Positions 13,988 through 22,815 are shown, numbered from the stretch's first letter. The stretch is DNA of 31,280 bases from DATLED01 sp046597375 (GCA_046597375.1 JBKJKM010000127.1:1-31280), one strand, 5' to 3'. The notes: a model not told the origin generated them from the letters alone. A program made the numbers and translations.

Positions 13988-16261
13988 TCAGCGCCGCCCG
14001 CTCTCCACGAGTGGGCGTGGGTCGAGCCACCAGACCATGCGGTCGGTGAGCGAGACCTGGTCGAAGACGGCGATCCTCACCGTCGCTGCGCTGGCGGCCG
14101 AGCGGGCGACGACGTCATCGGGCACCTCAGCGTCGCCGTAAGCGGCGGTCGAGGCGTCGCCGGCGAGGCGGCGCAGGGCCCGGGAGGGGTCGGGCTGGAG
14201 GCCGGCGGAGGCTGCCGCCCGCGCGGCATATTCGGTCATCGTCTCGGACGAGCGCCTCGTAACGCCAGCGGCTGCGAGCACCTCGGCCGTGTCGCTCCAG
14301 TCAGCCAGAACTTGCGCGGCGGTGCCCGGACGGTGCCGGCGCTGGCGGCGGCGACGGAGGTGCAGCGCGGGGACGACCATGGCCCACAACGCGATCGCGC
14401 CGAGAACGGCGAGGAGGAGCCGCACGATGGAGGGCAGACCCGGCCGCTCCTCGTCGGTGGTCGAGAGCGCCTGCTCCTCGGCGTCGAAGTTCGGATCCGT
14501 GGTGGGGGTGGTGGCGGGATCCTGGGGGATGGCGGTGGTCGTCGGCGCCTCGGCCGTGCCCGTCTGGCCGATGGTGTCGTCCTGCGCCGCCGGGAGGCCC
14601 GTGTAGGCCGAGGCCTGCGGATCTCCGCGCCCGGGCGTCGGGTCGAACTGCACCCACCCGTAGCCGTGGAGGTAGACCTCGGCCCAGGCGTGGCCGTGGC
14701 CGCCGCTGACCCGGTAGACGCCTTCCTCCTCGTCGAAGACGCCGGGGGTGAACCCGACGGCCACCCGGGCCGGCAACCCGATGAGGCGAGCGAGGACGGC
14801 GTAGGTGCCGGCGAACTGCTCGCAGTACCCGGACTTCGACTGGAAGAGAAACGTTTCGAGCGTGCGTTCGTCGTGGCCGGCGCCGGCGTTGATGTCGTAG
14901 CGATAGCGGGTCTTGAAGTGGTTCTGCAGTGCCAGCGCCCGTTGGTAGGGCGTGGCGGCGTTGGCCACGATGCGCAGCGCCTCGGCCCGTACCCGGGGGG
15001 AGATGGCCGGCAACGCGAGGTACTGGTCGATGATCTCCTGGGGCGCCTGCGGCGGAGACTGCTCGAGGAGCGCGGGCGTCATCCTGGGAAGGGCCGAGCG
15101 GACGGAGTACTCGGTCCCATCGGTGGTGTCCTCGGGCGTGATGAGGCTGGAGGTGTCGCTGGCGAAGCTGACCTCGACGCCGGAGGCGCGCTGGGGACGG
15201 AAGGCGGCCGGGAGCCAGATCGATGCCAGGCCGGTGATCGAGAAGTCCTGCAGCAGTGACTGGGTGTCGAGGGTGGGCTGGAGGATTTCGTCCGAACGAA
15301 GCGTGCCCCGCACGTTGACGTACTTGCTGTTGGACGACCAGATGCGGCCGTCAAAGGTGTCGAGCGACGTGAGGCGCCAGTAGGACGGCTGGTTGGCCTT
15401 CACTGTGAACACTTCGATGTCGCGTTGGTCGACGATGCGGCCCCGGATGTCGACGAGCGGACTGATGGTCGCCCGGCTCGACGGCCCGGCCGGGCCCTTG
15501 TTCTTGTATTTGACGAGTGGTCCGTCGGGGCCGGGCAGCCGCGGTCCGACGACCAGTCCGCCGACAAGGGAGACGGCGCCGAGAATCGCGGCCGTGCGGA
15601 CCAGGGTCCTAGGCCCGCGATCGGCCCGCCCACCGAACCACGCGCCGCTCCGACTCGAGCGGGCCAGGCCGTGCACCACGAGGAACCCGAGCACGGCGGC
15701 CACGAACAACGCGACCGCCCACGTCCGATAGCGGGACGTGCCCAGCGCCGCCGTGAAGAGGAACAACGTGAACGACGGGATGACGGCCTCGAACGTGGCC
15801 TGCAGCCGGAAGGCGGCCCAGTCGGCCATGAAGGCGGAGAGGCCGACGGCGAGGGCGGTCGCCAGGACGAACCCCGGAAGTGACGCCGCCGGCGCCTTCA
15901 CGGTGGAGAACAGTTCGCGTGCGCCGCCCATGAGCTCGACGGCCGTACGCACGGTGAGTGGGAGCGGCACGCCATAGGCGGTGGTGTGCCCGAGGACCGT
16001 CCAGGTCGCCACCAGGGCGACGGCTCCGAGCGACGCGGTGGCGGCCAGTCCGGTCGGCAGATCATTGCGCCGGCACCACCAGGCGACGCCGTGGCCGGCC
16101 AGCGCGGCCAACACGACCGGCGCCAGGAAGTCGCGATCGGCGAACAGGCGCCCGAACCCGATGGCGACGGCAACGGTCAGGAGCGTGAGGGCGACGGTGG
16201 CCGGCAGGCTCCGGTCGTCCTGCCAGCGCGTCGGCGGCGTTCGCGCCACGGCGGCGGTCAC
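13988..16261 (-). CDS. TgpA-type membrane transglutaminase (DUF3488 plus transglutaminase-like plus DUF4129)
   Basis: A roughly 757-aa membrane protein. About six N-terminal helices (DUF3488/TgpA_N, residues 20-245) precede a large extracytoplasmic region with a transglutaminase-like catalytic triad: Cys480 (SGYCEQFAG), His524 (HAWAEVY) and Asp540 (WVQFDPTP). A Pro/Thr-rich linker, one more membrane helix (IVRLLLAVLGAIALWAMVV) and a cytoplasmic DUF4129-like tail complete it. The related Pseudomonas TgpA is essential, with an unsettled substrate. The GTG at 16261 overlaps the DUF58 stop (GTGA), so translation is coupled. It is the third gene of the MoxR-DUF58-transglutaminase set. Confidence 0.93.
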   Translation of the reverse strand: MTAAVARTPPTRWQDDRSLPATVALTLLTVAVAIGFGRLFADRDFLAPVVLAALAGHGVAWWCRRNDLPTGLAATASLGAVALVATWTVLGHTTAYGVPLPLTVRTAVELMGGARELFSTVKAPAASLPGFVLATALAVGLSAFMADWAAFRLQATFEAVIPSFTLFLFTAALGTSRYRTWAVALFVAAVLGFLVVHGLARSSRSGAWFGGRADRGPRTLVRTAAILGAVSLVGGLVVGPRLPGPDGPLVKYKNKGPAGPSSRATISPLVDIRGRIVDQRDIEVFTVKANQPSYWRLTSLDTFDGRIWSSNSKYVNVRGTLRSDEILQPTLDTQSLLQDFSITGLASIWLPAAFRPQRASGVEVSFASDTSSLITPEDTTDGTEYSVRSALPRMTPALLEQSPPQAPQEIIDQYLALPAISPRVRAEALRIVANAATPYQRALALQNHFKTRYRYDINAGAGHDERTLETFLFQSKSGYCEQFAGTYAVLARLIGLPARVAVGFTPGVFDEEEGVYRVSGGHGHAWAEVYLHGYGWVQFDPTPGRGDPQASAYTGLPAAQDDTIGQTGTAEAPTTTAIPQDPATTPTTDPNFDAEEQALSTTDEERPGLPSIVRLLLAVLGAIALWAMVVPALHLRRRRQRRHRPGTAAQVLADWSDTAEVLAAAGVTRRSSETMTEYAARAAASAGLQPDPSRALRRLAGDASTAAYGDAEVPDDVVARSAASAATVRIAVFDQVSLTDRMVWWLDPRPLVESGRR

Positions 16262-17460
16262 CTTCGCGCCACCGAGGCCGGAACGACGGCCGACTCCCAC
16301 GCCCGAGCGAACGGCGTGGCGCCGTCCACCCGTACGACGGCACTGACCACCGGCAGCGGCGCCGGTCGAGAGAGGGGCCCACCGGATTCGTAGGCCGAAC
16401 GCTCGATGACGACGAGCACGATCGTTCCGTAGCGCGAGCGGAGCCGCGCCATCGCTTGGAGGTCGGCCGGGTTGGCGCGGTCGGTGGTGACGATGGCCAG
16501 TGAGCCGCCATTGCCGGCCTTGCGCAGGGAGGCGGCGACGCCGGCGAAGCGATTGTCGCGGCTGGCCTCGACCGTCGCCAGGTGCTCCAGGACCGCCTCA
16601 GCATGATTGTGGCCCGTGCCGAACCCCGAGTCGGTGCCGTCGGTCGAGAGCACGCGCACGAGCGAGTACGACCGGTGGCTGGCGGCGTGGATGCTGGCCG
16701 CCGCCGACACGGCGATCTCCAGCGAAGCCGCCGTGTGCACGGCGGCGCGTACGTCGAGAAGGATCGTGGAGCGGGTCTGCCACGGCATTTCGTCCTGGCG
16801 GATCATCAAGTCGTCGAGGCGCGCCGTCGACGCCCAGTGGACCCGACGCAGGTCGTCGCCGACGACGTAAGGGCGGAGGGCGTAGAAGTCCTCACCGGCT
16901 CCGAGCAGGGCGCGGGGGTGCTGCGCGCCGGAGTGCGGGTCGTGGCCCTGCGCCGTGGGCAGTGGCGCGATCTCGTCGATGCGCGGGTACACGGTGAGCT
17001 GGGTGATGCCGACCGAAGTGAAGGTCGACGTGGCCAGCCCGAAGGGATCGGTCAGCGCGACTTCCAGCGGGCCGATGTCGAAGATGCCGCGCTCCTCGGT
17101 GGGAAGGCGATAGGCGGCGCGGCTGGCCGCCTTCGCACCCAGCGGTGGCACGAGGAAACGGGCCCATCGCCACCCCCGGTCGAAGGGGTCGCGCACGTGA
17201 AGGACCGGCGTGCGGCGCGAGCCCGTGTTGCGGATCTCGAGATCGACCCGGCTGGAGGTGCCGGCGTGCACTCGCGGGGGGTGCAACGTCCGATCGGTCT
17301 GGACCTGCACCGGTTGAAAGGACACGAAGGCGGCGGCTCCGCCACACAAGACCAACACGACGACGCCGAGGATCGTCAGCTCCACGATGTCGAAGAGCCA
17401 GCCGGCGACGAAGAAGGCCAACGAACTTCCCGCCAACGTCCACCCGCGGCGGGTGAGCAT
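16258..17460 (-). CDS. DUF58 domain protein (VWA-like partner of MoxR)
   Basis: A 400-aa membrane-anchored protein. Two N-terminal helices (about 9-50) are followed by a beta-rich region and the DUF58 signature GEDFYALRPYVVGDDLRRVHWASTARLDDLMIRQDE near residues 190-225. The C-terminal half resembles a VWA fold (STILLDVRA ... SLAIVTTDRA) but with a degenerate MIDAS. DUF58 proteins pair with MoxR ATPases and are thought to help fold or activate membrane or secreted complexes. It starts 11 bases after moxR ends and overlaps the transglutaminase gene by 4 bases. Confidence 0.93.
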   Translation of the reverse strand: MLTRRGWTLAGSSLAFFVAGWLFDIVELTILGVVVLVLCGGAAAFVSFQPVQVQTDRTLHPPRVHAGTSSRVDLEIRNTGSRRTPVLHVRDPFDRGWRWARFLVPPLGAKAASRAAYRLPTEERGIFDIGPLEVALTDPFGLATSTFTSVGITQLTVYPRIDEIAPLPTAQGHDPHSGAQHPRALLGAGEDFYALRPYVVGDDLRRVHWASTARLDDLMIRQDEMPWQTRSTILLDVRAAVHTAASLEIAVSAAASIHAASHRSYSLVRVLSTDGTDSGFGTGHNHAEAVLEHLATVEASRDNRFAGVAASLRKAGNGGSLAIVTTDRANPADLQAMARLRSRYGTIVLVVIERSAYESGGPLSRPAPLPVVSAVVRVDGATPFARAWESAVVPASVARR

Positions 17461-17471
17461 CGTCGCGACGC

Positions 17472-18440
17472 TCAGCGCGCAGTGGGAACGGGGACGGAGC
17501 CGAGGACGTCGTCGAGGAGGTCGCCCTGTCCGGCACCGCCCATCGAGGCTTCAGGCGTGAGCACCAGGCGATGCTCGAGCACCGGTCCGGCAAGCGCCTT
17601 GAGGTCGTCGGGAAGCACGAACTCCCGCCCGACAGACGCAGCAAGAGCTCGCGAGGCGCGCATGAGGGCCAACGTGCCGCGCGGAGACACACCGAGGGCG
17701 AGTCGGGGATGGCGCCGCGTGGCGTCGGCCAGGTCGACGAGGTACCCCTTCAGGCTCGGCGCGACGTGCACACCGGCCGCCAGCGCCGCCATCTCCTGGA
17801 TGTCGGCCGATGACACCACGGGCTGCACGCCATCGGTGCGGGTGGCGCCGTGGTTGTCGAGGATCTCGATCTCTGAGGCCTTGTCCGGGTAGCCCATCTC
17901 GATGCGCATCAAAAAGCGGTCGAGTTGGCTCTCGGGGAGTGGATAGGTGCCCTCGTGCTCGATCGGGTTCTGGGTGGCGATGACCATGAACGGGGCGTCG
18001 AGGAGATAGGTCGTGGAGTCGACGGTGACCTGTCGTTCCTCCATCGCTTCCAGCAGTGCCGACTGCGTCTTCGGACTGGCCCGGTTGATCTCGTCGCCGA
18101 GCACGATGTTGGCGAAGATGCCGCCGTGGCGGAACTCGAACTTGTCGCTGTTTCGCTTGTAGACCATCACGCCGGTCACATCGCTGGGCAGCAGGTCGGG
18201 GGTGAACTGGATGCGGCTGTACTCGCCGGCGATCGACTGGGCGAGGGCCTTGGCCATGCTGGTCTTGCCGACGCCGGGCACGTCCTCGATGAGCAGGTGC
18301 CCTTCGGCGACCATGCAGACGAGGGCCAAGCGGATGGCGTCCTCCTTGCCGGAGATCACCTGGGCCACGTTCTCGACCACGGCGTCGAACCGGTCGGCAA
18401 AGGAGGTGACGCTCTGCGCCGCCGTGCGCTGTCTGGCCAT
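17472..18440 (-). CDS. MoxR-family AAA+ ATPase
   Basis: A 322-aa chaperone-like ATPase. Walker A is PGVGKTS with Lys59; Walker B is VLGDEINRA with Asp116-Glu117. The following SPKTQSALLEAMEERQVTVD is the MoxR signature; IATQNPIEHEGTYPLPESQLDRF holds sensor 1 and the arginine finger. The C-terminal lid contains LALGVSPRGTLALMRASRALA (sensor 2). MoxR proteins act with DUF58/VWA partners on protein complex maturation. The ATG at 18440 gives the usual start; TAACCT 7 bases upstream may be a -10, although its first three bases are also the stop codon of the GNAT gene. Confidence 0.96.
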   Translation of the reverse strand: MARQRTAAQSVTSFADRFDAVVENVAQVISGKEDAIRLALVCMVAEGHLLIEDVPGVGKTSMAKALAQSIAGEYSRIQFTPDLLPSDVTGVMVYKRNSDKFEFRHGGIFANIVLGDEINRASPKTQSALLEAMEERQVTVDSTTYLLDAPFMVIATQNPIEHEGTYPLPESQLDRFLMRIEMGYPDKASEIEILDNHGATRTDGVQPVVSSADIQEMAALAAGVHVAPSLKGYLVDLADATRRHPRLALGVSPRGTLALMRASRALAASVGREFVLPDDLKALAGPVLEHRLVLTPEASMGGAGQGDLLDDVLGSVPVPTAR

Positions 18441-18447
18441 CGCCTGG

Positions 18448-18453
18448 AGGTTA
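18448..18453 (-). promoter_or_regulatory. Candidate -10 for leaderless moxR
   Basis: TAACCT on the minus strand ends 7 bases before the moxR ATG. It overlaps the upstream gene's TAA stop, so it is weak evidence on its own. Confidence 0.3.
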
Positions 18454-19296
18454 GTGGGCGGGTCCGGACTCCGGACTCGCGGGGCGCACCCGCCAGACCG
18501 CCTTGGTGAAGCCTCCCGTGAGGCCCGCTCGCTGCAGATTGCGGTGGCTGGCGCTGGCGACCGACGCCTGGCTGCAGGCGATGTCGCAGCCCTCGTCGGC
18601 GGCGTCGCGCAATCGGCGCCGGATGAGGGCCGACTGCAAGCCGCTTCCCCGGAAGGCCGGATGGGTGGCGCCATCGGCGAGATAGGCGACACCGTCGACG
18701 ACGGCCAACGCGGCCGTGGCGACGGGACGCCCGTCGATCGACGCCACGTAGAGACGGACGTCCGGGAACGTCGACCAACCGACGAGGTCGGCGGCCGCCT
18801 GTTCGACGATCTCGGGCGGCAGGTCGTGGGCGACCGATCGAAGCCGACGGAACGTGGCGAAGTCGTCGATGTCTTCGAGATCGACGCGCCGGATGTCGCC
18901 GCCGAGGCCAGGGTCCGCCGTTTCGCCGCCATCGGGCCGGCCATAGACGACGCCGTGATAGCCGATGTGGTCGGCGCCTGCGGCCGTCAATGCCTGCAAC
19001 AGCGGCCCGCCGTCGTCGGTCGGCACCACCTCGAACCACGGACGGACGTTGCGTTCGGCGTACCACGACACGATCTCGGCGACGACCGAAGTGTCGGCGT
19101 CGCTCGACCTCAACCCGTTGACCCGGTTCTGGAAGTCGAGCTCGGGGTTTTGGCGATGGCACCCCACCAGCAGGTGGTCGCCGAAGCTGCCCAGTTCGAT
19201 GCCTTCGACTCCGGCCAGCCAGGCGCGACTCCACGCGACGGCCGCCTGCTCCAGCCGCACGGCCAAATCGTCGGTCAGTACCGCCGGCAGGTCCAT
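18451..19296 (-). CDS. GNAT family N-acetyltransferase
   Basis: A 281-aa protein in which the C-terminal half carries the GNAT fold: a strand VATAALAVVDGVAYLADGATHPAFRGSGLQSALIRRRL (motif A with R-G-S-G-L) and a final SQASVASASHRNLQRAGLTGGFTKAVW resembling motif B. The N-terminal half (residues 1-130) is a degenerate GNAT-like or substrate-binding domain, as in several two-domain actinobacterial acetyltransferases. The substrate is unknown. It lies 10 bases upstream of moxR on the same strand and may be the first gene of that operon. The start at 19296 is supported by TAAGGT 7 bases upstream. Confidence 0.85.
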   Translation of the reverse strand: MDLPAVLTDDLAVRLEQAAVAWSRAWLAGVEGIELGSFGDHLLVGCHRQNPELDFQNRVNGLRSSDADTSVVAEIVSWYAERNVRPWFEVVPTDDGGPLLQALTAAGADHIGYHGVVYGRPDGGETADPGLGGDIRRVDLEDIDDFATFRRLRSVAHDLPPEIVEQAAADLVGWSTFPDVRLYVASIDGRPVATAALAVVDGVAYLADGATHPAFRGSGLQSALIRRRLRDAADEGCDIACSQASVASASHRNLQRAGLTGGFTKAVWRVRPASPESGPAH

Positions 19297-19303
19297 CCCG
19301 GCG

Positions 19304-19309
19304 ACCTTA
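19304..19309 (-). promoter_or_regulatory. Candidate -10 for leaderless GNAT gene
   Basis: TAAGGT on the minus strand ends 7 bases before the ATG at 19296, in non-coding sequence between divergent genes. Confidence 0.45.
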
Positions 19310-19383
19310 CGAGGGGGTCATGCCGCGCATCGAGCGCCACCACCGCTGACACGCGCTTCTGCCAGACGCCACCGCCGGGCGCC

Positions 19384-19389
19384 TACGGT
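19384..19389 (+). promoter_or_regulatory. Candidate -10 for leaderless ROK kinase
   Basis: TACGGT ends exactly 6 bases before the GTG at 19396, in non-coding sequence. Confidence 0.45.
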
Positions 19390-19395
19390 CCGGCC

Positions 19396-20247
19396 GTGCG
19401 CAGTGTGCTGGCCGTCGACATCGGCGGAACGAAGGTCGCCGTCGGGATCGTCACCGACGACGGGCGCCTCGTGCGTTCCGCGTCGACTCCCACACCCGCC
19501 GACGGATTGTTCGATCGGCTCGTTGCTCTGGTCGACGAGGTGCGCGCCGGGGGCGACGAAGAGCCGGACGCGTGCGGGGTCGGCTGCGGCGGTCCGATGA
19601 CGGCCGGTGGCGAGGCCGTGTCCCCTCTGAACATCCCGCAGTGGCGGGGGTTCGCGCTTCGCAAACGATTGGCCGTCGCAACCGGCTTGCCCACCTTCGT
19701 CGACAACGACGCCAAGGCGCTGGCCCTGGGTGAAGGGTGGGTCGGCGCCGCCGCCGGCGTCGACGACTACCTCGCCATGGTGGTGAGTACTGGCGTCGGT
19801 GGCGGCATCGTGCTCGGCGGCCGCCTCCTCGACGGAGCGACGGGGAATGCCGGCCACATCGGCCACGTCATCGTCGAACCCGATGGCCGCGCCTGCGTCT
19901 GTGGTGCGAGCGGTTGCCTCGAGGCCGAGGCCAGCGGGACGGCCATCGCATCGGTGACTGGACGCCCGGCGGCGGAAGCCGACGAAGCCGTTCGGCGGCG
20001 GACGGGAAAACTGGTCGGCCGGGCCGTGGCTTCGGTCGCCAACCTCCTCGACCTCCGGCTGGCCGTCTGCAGCGGGAGCGTGGCCCTCGGGTTCGGCGAG
20101 CCTTTCTTCACCGCGGCCCAGTCCGAGCTCGACCGAACCGCTCGGCTCGACTTCTCCCGGGGAGTCCGAATCGTCCCCGGCGGCCTCGGGTCGGCCGGTC
20201 CTCTGATCGGTGCGGCGGCCGTCGGATGGCGGGCGACCCCCCGGTAA
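19396..20247 (+). CDS. ROK-family sugar kinase (glucokinase-like)
   Basis: A 283-aa ATP-dependent kinase of the ROK family, probably a glucokinase. The phosphate loop is AVDIGGTKVAVGI (Asp8, Gly10-Gly11-Thr12), and the catalytic base is Asp105 in FVDNDAKALALGE. The zinc-binding signature His154 plus CVCGASGCLEAEASG (Cys167, Cys169, Cys174) fits the family's C-x-C-G-x2-G-C-x-E. ATP-binding STGVGGGIVLGG follows. Length is a little short compared with the usual 300-320. The GTG at 19396 is the only reasonable start before the phosphate loop. It is followed 10 bases later by an acyl-CoA dehydrogenase gene in the same direction. Confidence 0.93.
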   Translation: MRSVLAVDIGGTKVAVGIVTDDGRLVRSASTPTPADGLFDRLVALVDEVRAGGDEEPDACGVGCGGPMTAGGEAVSPLNIPQWRGFALRKRLAVATGLPTFVDNDAKALALGEGWVGAAAGVDDYLAMVVSTGVGGGIVLGGRLLDGATGNAGHIGHVIVEPDGRACVCGASGCLEAEASGTAIASVTGRPAAEADEAVRRRTGKLVGRAVASVANLLDLRLAVCSGSVALGFGEPFFTAAQSELDRTARLDFSRGVRIVPGGLGSAGPLIGAAAVGWRATPR

Positions 20248-20250
20248 GGT
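20245..20250 (+). promoter_or_regulatory. Candidate -10 for leaderless acyl-CoA dehydrogenase
   Basis: TAAGGT ends 7 bases before the ATG at 20258. Its first three bases are the TAA stop of the ROK gene. Confidence 0.3.
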
Positions 20251-20257
20251 CGGGGTC

Positions 20258-21508
20258 ATGGACGTCTCGTATCCACCCGAAGCCGAGACCTACCGGGAGA
20301 AGGTGCAGGCCTTCCTCGCCGAGCACCTGCCGGCCAGCTGGCAGGGCATCGGCGCCCTCGACCACGAGGCGGCGGCCCGGTTCACCGACGAGTGGCGCCA
20401 CACCCTCTATGAAAACGGCTACCTCGCCGTGTCGTGGCCCAAGGAGTACGGCGGGCAGGCCCTCAGCTCGCTCGAGCAGGTGATCCTGGCCGAGGAGTTC
20501 GCCAAGGCTGGCGCCCCCCAGGGTGGACCGAATGACGTCTTCGGCATCCAGATGGTGGGCAACACGATCATCTCGTGGGGCACCGAGGAGCAGAAGCAGC
20601 ACTTCCTGCCCCGCATCCTCAGCGGCGAGGACAAGTGGTGCCAGGGCTACAGCGAGCCCAACGCCGGCAGCGACCTCGGCAACCTCGGGTGCAAGGCCGA
20701 GCTCGACGGCGACGAGTGGGTCATCAACGGCCAGAAGATCTGGACGTCCGCCGGGCACCTGGCCAACTGGATCTTCGTCCTCACCCGCAGTGATCCGACG
20801 GCACCGAAGCACAAGGGCATCTCGTTCCTCCTCGTGCCGATGGAACAGCCCGGCATCGAGGTGCGACCCATCCGGATGATCTCCGGTGAGTCCGAGTTCA
20901 ACGAGGTCTTCTTCACCGACGCAAAGGCGCCAAAGGAGAACGTCATCGGCGAGCCCAACCAGGGTTGGGCCGTCGCCATGACGCTGCTGGGCTACGAGCG
21001 CGGCGAGGCCGCAGCCACGCTGCCCATCCGCTTCGGCACCGAGCTCGACCGTCTGATCGCGCTGGCCCGAGAGCACGGGAAGAACGACGATCCGATCATC
21101 CGCCAACGTCTGGCGGCGTGCTACACGAAAGTCTCGATCATGCGGTTCCTCGGCTACCGGGCGCTGACGGCCTTTCTCGCCGGCGGGCACCCCGGCCCGG
21201 AGGCCTCGATCTCCAAGGTGTTCTGGAGTGAGTACCACCACGAGTCGACGGAGCTGGCGATGGACATCCTCGGCATGCATGGTCAGGTGCCGACCGGTCG
21301 GCCGCCGGCGTCCGCTTTCCAGACCGACGACCCGGGCGCACCCAACGACAGCGCATCCTGGGCGGGCACGTTCCTCAACGCGCGCGCCGGGACGATCTAT
21401 GCCGGCACGTCGCAGATCCAACGCAACATCATCGGCGAGATGGTGCTCGGGCTGCCGAAGGAGCCGCGGGCGGACACGGGCTCGTGGAGCGAATCGTCGA
21501 AGCGCTAG
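20258..21508 (+). CDS. Acyl-CoA dehydrogenase
   Basis: A 416-aa FAD enzyme oxidising an acyl-CoA to the trans-2-enoyl-CoA. The helical N-domain (EAETYREKVQAFLAEHLPASW ... GYLAVSWPKEYGG) is followed by the flavin/substrate signature WCQGYSEPNAGSDLGNLGCKA. A WVINGQKIWTSAGHLANWIFVLTR beta-domain and the C-terminal bundle (GYERGEAAATLPIRFGTELDRLI ... YAGTSQIQRNIIGEMVLGLP) follow. The last motif is typical of this family. A Glu base is not obvious at the standard position, as in FadE-type actinobacterial enzymes acting on branched or steroid side-chain substrates. The chain-length preference is not readable. GGGG precedes the ATG. Confidence 0.94.
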   Translation: MDVSYPPEAETYREKVQAFLAEHLPASWQGIGALDHEAAARFTDEWRHTLYENGYLAVSWPKEYGGQALSSLEQVILAEEFAKAGAPQGGPNDVFGIQMVGNTIISWGTEEQKQHFLPRILSGEDKWCQGYSEPNAGSDLGNLGCKAELDGDEWVINGQKIWTSAGHLANWIFVLTRSDPTAPKHKGISFLLVPMEQPGIEVRPIRMISGESEFNEVFFTDAKAPKENVIGEPNQGWAVAMTLLGYERGEAAATLPIRFGTELDRLIALAREHGKNDDPIIRQRLAACYTKVSIMRFLGYRALTAFLAGGHPGPEASISKVFWSEYHHESTELAMDILGMHGQVPTGRPPASAFQTDDPGAPNDSASWAGTFLNARAGTIYAGTSQIQRNIIGEMVLGLPKEPRADTGSWSESSKR

Positions 21509-21915
21509 CGGGGGAGTTGTCGGCGGCGACCCTGTACCGCATCCTCGAACTCCGATCCCAGGTGTTCGTCGTGGAGCAGTCGTGCGTCTACCTCGATCCT
21601 GACGGTCGCGATCTCGAAGGCACCACGCGCCACCTGTGGATCGTGGACGGAGTCGACGGCGACGTCGTGGCTTGCGCCCGCGTGCTTGCCGAGGAACAGG
21701 GTTGCTCGATCGGCCGGGTGGTCACTGCCATTGCCCACCGGTCGCGTGGGCTCGGCGCCGAGTTGGTACAGGCGGCGTTGGTTGGCGCCCCCCGCCCGGT
21801 GCGCATCAACGCCCAGTCCCACCTCGTGGACTGGTACGCCAGGCTCGGGTTCGCTGTCGACGGCGCCGAGTTCGTCGAGGACGGCATCGCCCACACCCCC
21901 ATGGCCGTGGCGTGA
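21484..21915 (+). CDS. ElaA-like GNAT acetyltransferase
   Basis: A 143-aa protein matching the ElaA subgroup: LYRILELRSQVFVVEQSCVYLDPDGRDLEGTTRHLWI, then ARVLAEEQGCSIGRVVTAIAHRSRGLGAELVQAAL (motif A), INAQSHLVDWYARLGFAVDGAEFVEDGIAHTPM at the end. Each of these blocks is diagnostic for ElaA. The substrate is unknown. The GTG at 21484 overlaps the end of the acyl-CoA dehydrogenase gene by 25 bases; the reading frame has no better start. The stop overlaps the next gene's start in GTGA. Confidence 0.93.
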   Translation: MERIVEALAGELSAATLYRILELRSQVFVVEQSCVYLDPDGRDLEGTTRHLWIVDGVDGDVVACARVLAEEQGCSIGRVVTAIAHRSRGLGAELVQAALVGAPRPVRINAQSHLVDWYARLGFAVDGAEFVEDGIAHTPMAVA

Positions 21916-22169
21916 GCGGGCGCTGGGTGCTCCGGGTCGCGTTGGCCGTCGCCCTCCGGCCCAGTCTGTGGGGAACGGGGATCGTGCAACTGTTCCGGCT
22001 CGCCGCGCCCGGGTGGTGGCACCGATGGCCACCGCTGCCGGCGCCTGATCCCGACTACCTTCGCTTCCGCCTACAGACCCAGTACGGCGAGAGCGAGCGC
22101 GAGCCCGAACCGGCCGACCTCGTCGCCTACCTCCACTGGTGCCGAGGGTACGGAAAGGTCGCGAGCTAA
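21912..22169 (+). CDS. Conserved small actinobacterial protein of unknown function
   Basis: An 85-aa basic protein: an N-terminal hydrophobic helix (WVLRVALAVALRPSLWGTGIVQLFRLA), a Trp/Pro-rich turn (PGWWHRWPPLPAPDPDYLRFRLQTQYG), and an acidic-to-aromatic C-terminus (PEPADLVAYLHWCRGY). I recognise this R-P-x-LW-GT ... DYLRFR-x2-TQYG ... YL-x-WCR pattern as a widespread small actinobacterial protein without assigned function. It could be a peripheral or single-pass membrane protein. The GTG overlaps the elaA-like stop by 4 bases (GTGA), so it is translationally coupled. Confidence 0.8.
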   Translation: MSGRWVLRVALAVALRPSLWGTGIVQLFRLAAPGWWHRWPPLPAPDPDYLRFRLQTQYGESEREPEPADLVAYLHWCRGYGKVAS

Positions 22170-22238
22170 CCTTCGCAGCTGATGTGCGCACTCCCTCCAC
22201 CGGGCCGGCGCCACCGGGTGCCTCGGTAGATCCGGGCC

Positions 22239-22772
22239 GTGTCGCGAGCGCTCGTCCTCAATGCCTCTTACGAGCCGCTCTGTGTCGTCGCCGCCCGACG
22301 AGCCCTTGTGTTGGTGCTCGACGACAAGGCCGAACTCGTCTCCGACACCGGACGGGCCTACCACTCGGCCCGCGCCACCTTCCCGGAACCGTCGGTGGTT
22401 CGGCTGGTGACCTACGTGCGAGTGCCCTTTCGTACGCGGGTGGCGCTCAATCGGCGAGCCATCTTCCTGCGCGATGGCCACCGCTGCCAGTACTGCGGAG
22501 CGGCGGCCGAGAACATCGATCACGTGATTCCGAGAAGCCGTGGCGGCCCCCACGCCTGGGACAACGTGGTGGCGGCGTGCCGGCCCTGCAATGCCCGCAA
22601 GGAGGACCGGCTGCTCTCGGAGGTCGCCTCGATGCGGCTTCGCCGAGCGCCGGCTGCTCCGGTCGGACGGATCTGGATGCTCCTCGCCATGGGTGGACTC
22701 CAGCCGGAGTGGCGGCCCTACCTGCAGATGCCCGAGCCGCTCGACGCCCGATTGGCGGCGGCCGGCGCCTGA
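22239..22772 (+). CDS. HNH endonuclease family protein
   Basis: A 177-aa protein with an N-terminal conserved domain (LVLNASYEPLCVVAARRALVLVL) and a C-terminal HNH module. Zinc cysteines are Cys83/Cys86 (CQYCG) and Cys114/Cys117 (CRPCN), and the metal-binding centre is DHVIPRSRGG with His95 and Asn109. This two-part arrangement is the common actinobacterial and cyanobacterial chromosomal HNH protein, found outside mobile elements, and its cellular role is unclear. The GTG at 22239 aligns with the family start; TAGATC 6 bases upstream resembles the leaderless -10 seen elsewhere in this window. Confidence 0.92.
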   Translation: MSRALVLNASYEPLCVVAARRALVLVLDDKAELVSDTGRAYHSARATFPEPSVVRLVTYVRVPFRTRVALNRRAIFLRDGHRCQYCGAAAENIDHVIPRSRGGPHAWDNVVAACRPCNARKEDRLLSEVASMRLRRAPAAPVGRIWMLLAMGGLQPEWRPYLQMPEPLDARLAAAGA

Positions 22773-22781
22773 AGTTCCGCA

Positions 22782-22797
22782 TTGACGGTTTCGTCAA
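22782..22797. other. TTGACG / CGTCAA palindrome upstream of the lipoate-ligase-like gene
   Basis: A perfect 6-base inverted repeat with a GTTT spacer lies 19 bases before the ATG at 22816. TTGACG could be a -35, although the expected -10 position (ATTTCG region) is poor. It could be an operator or a weak terminator of the HNH gene. Confidence 0.4.
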
Positions 22798-22815
22798 GCA
22801 GGCATTTCGACGCTG

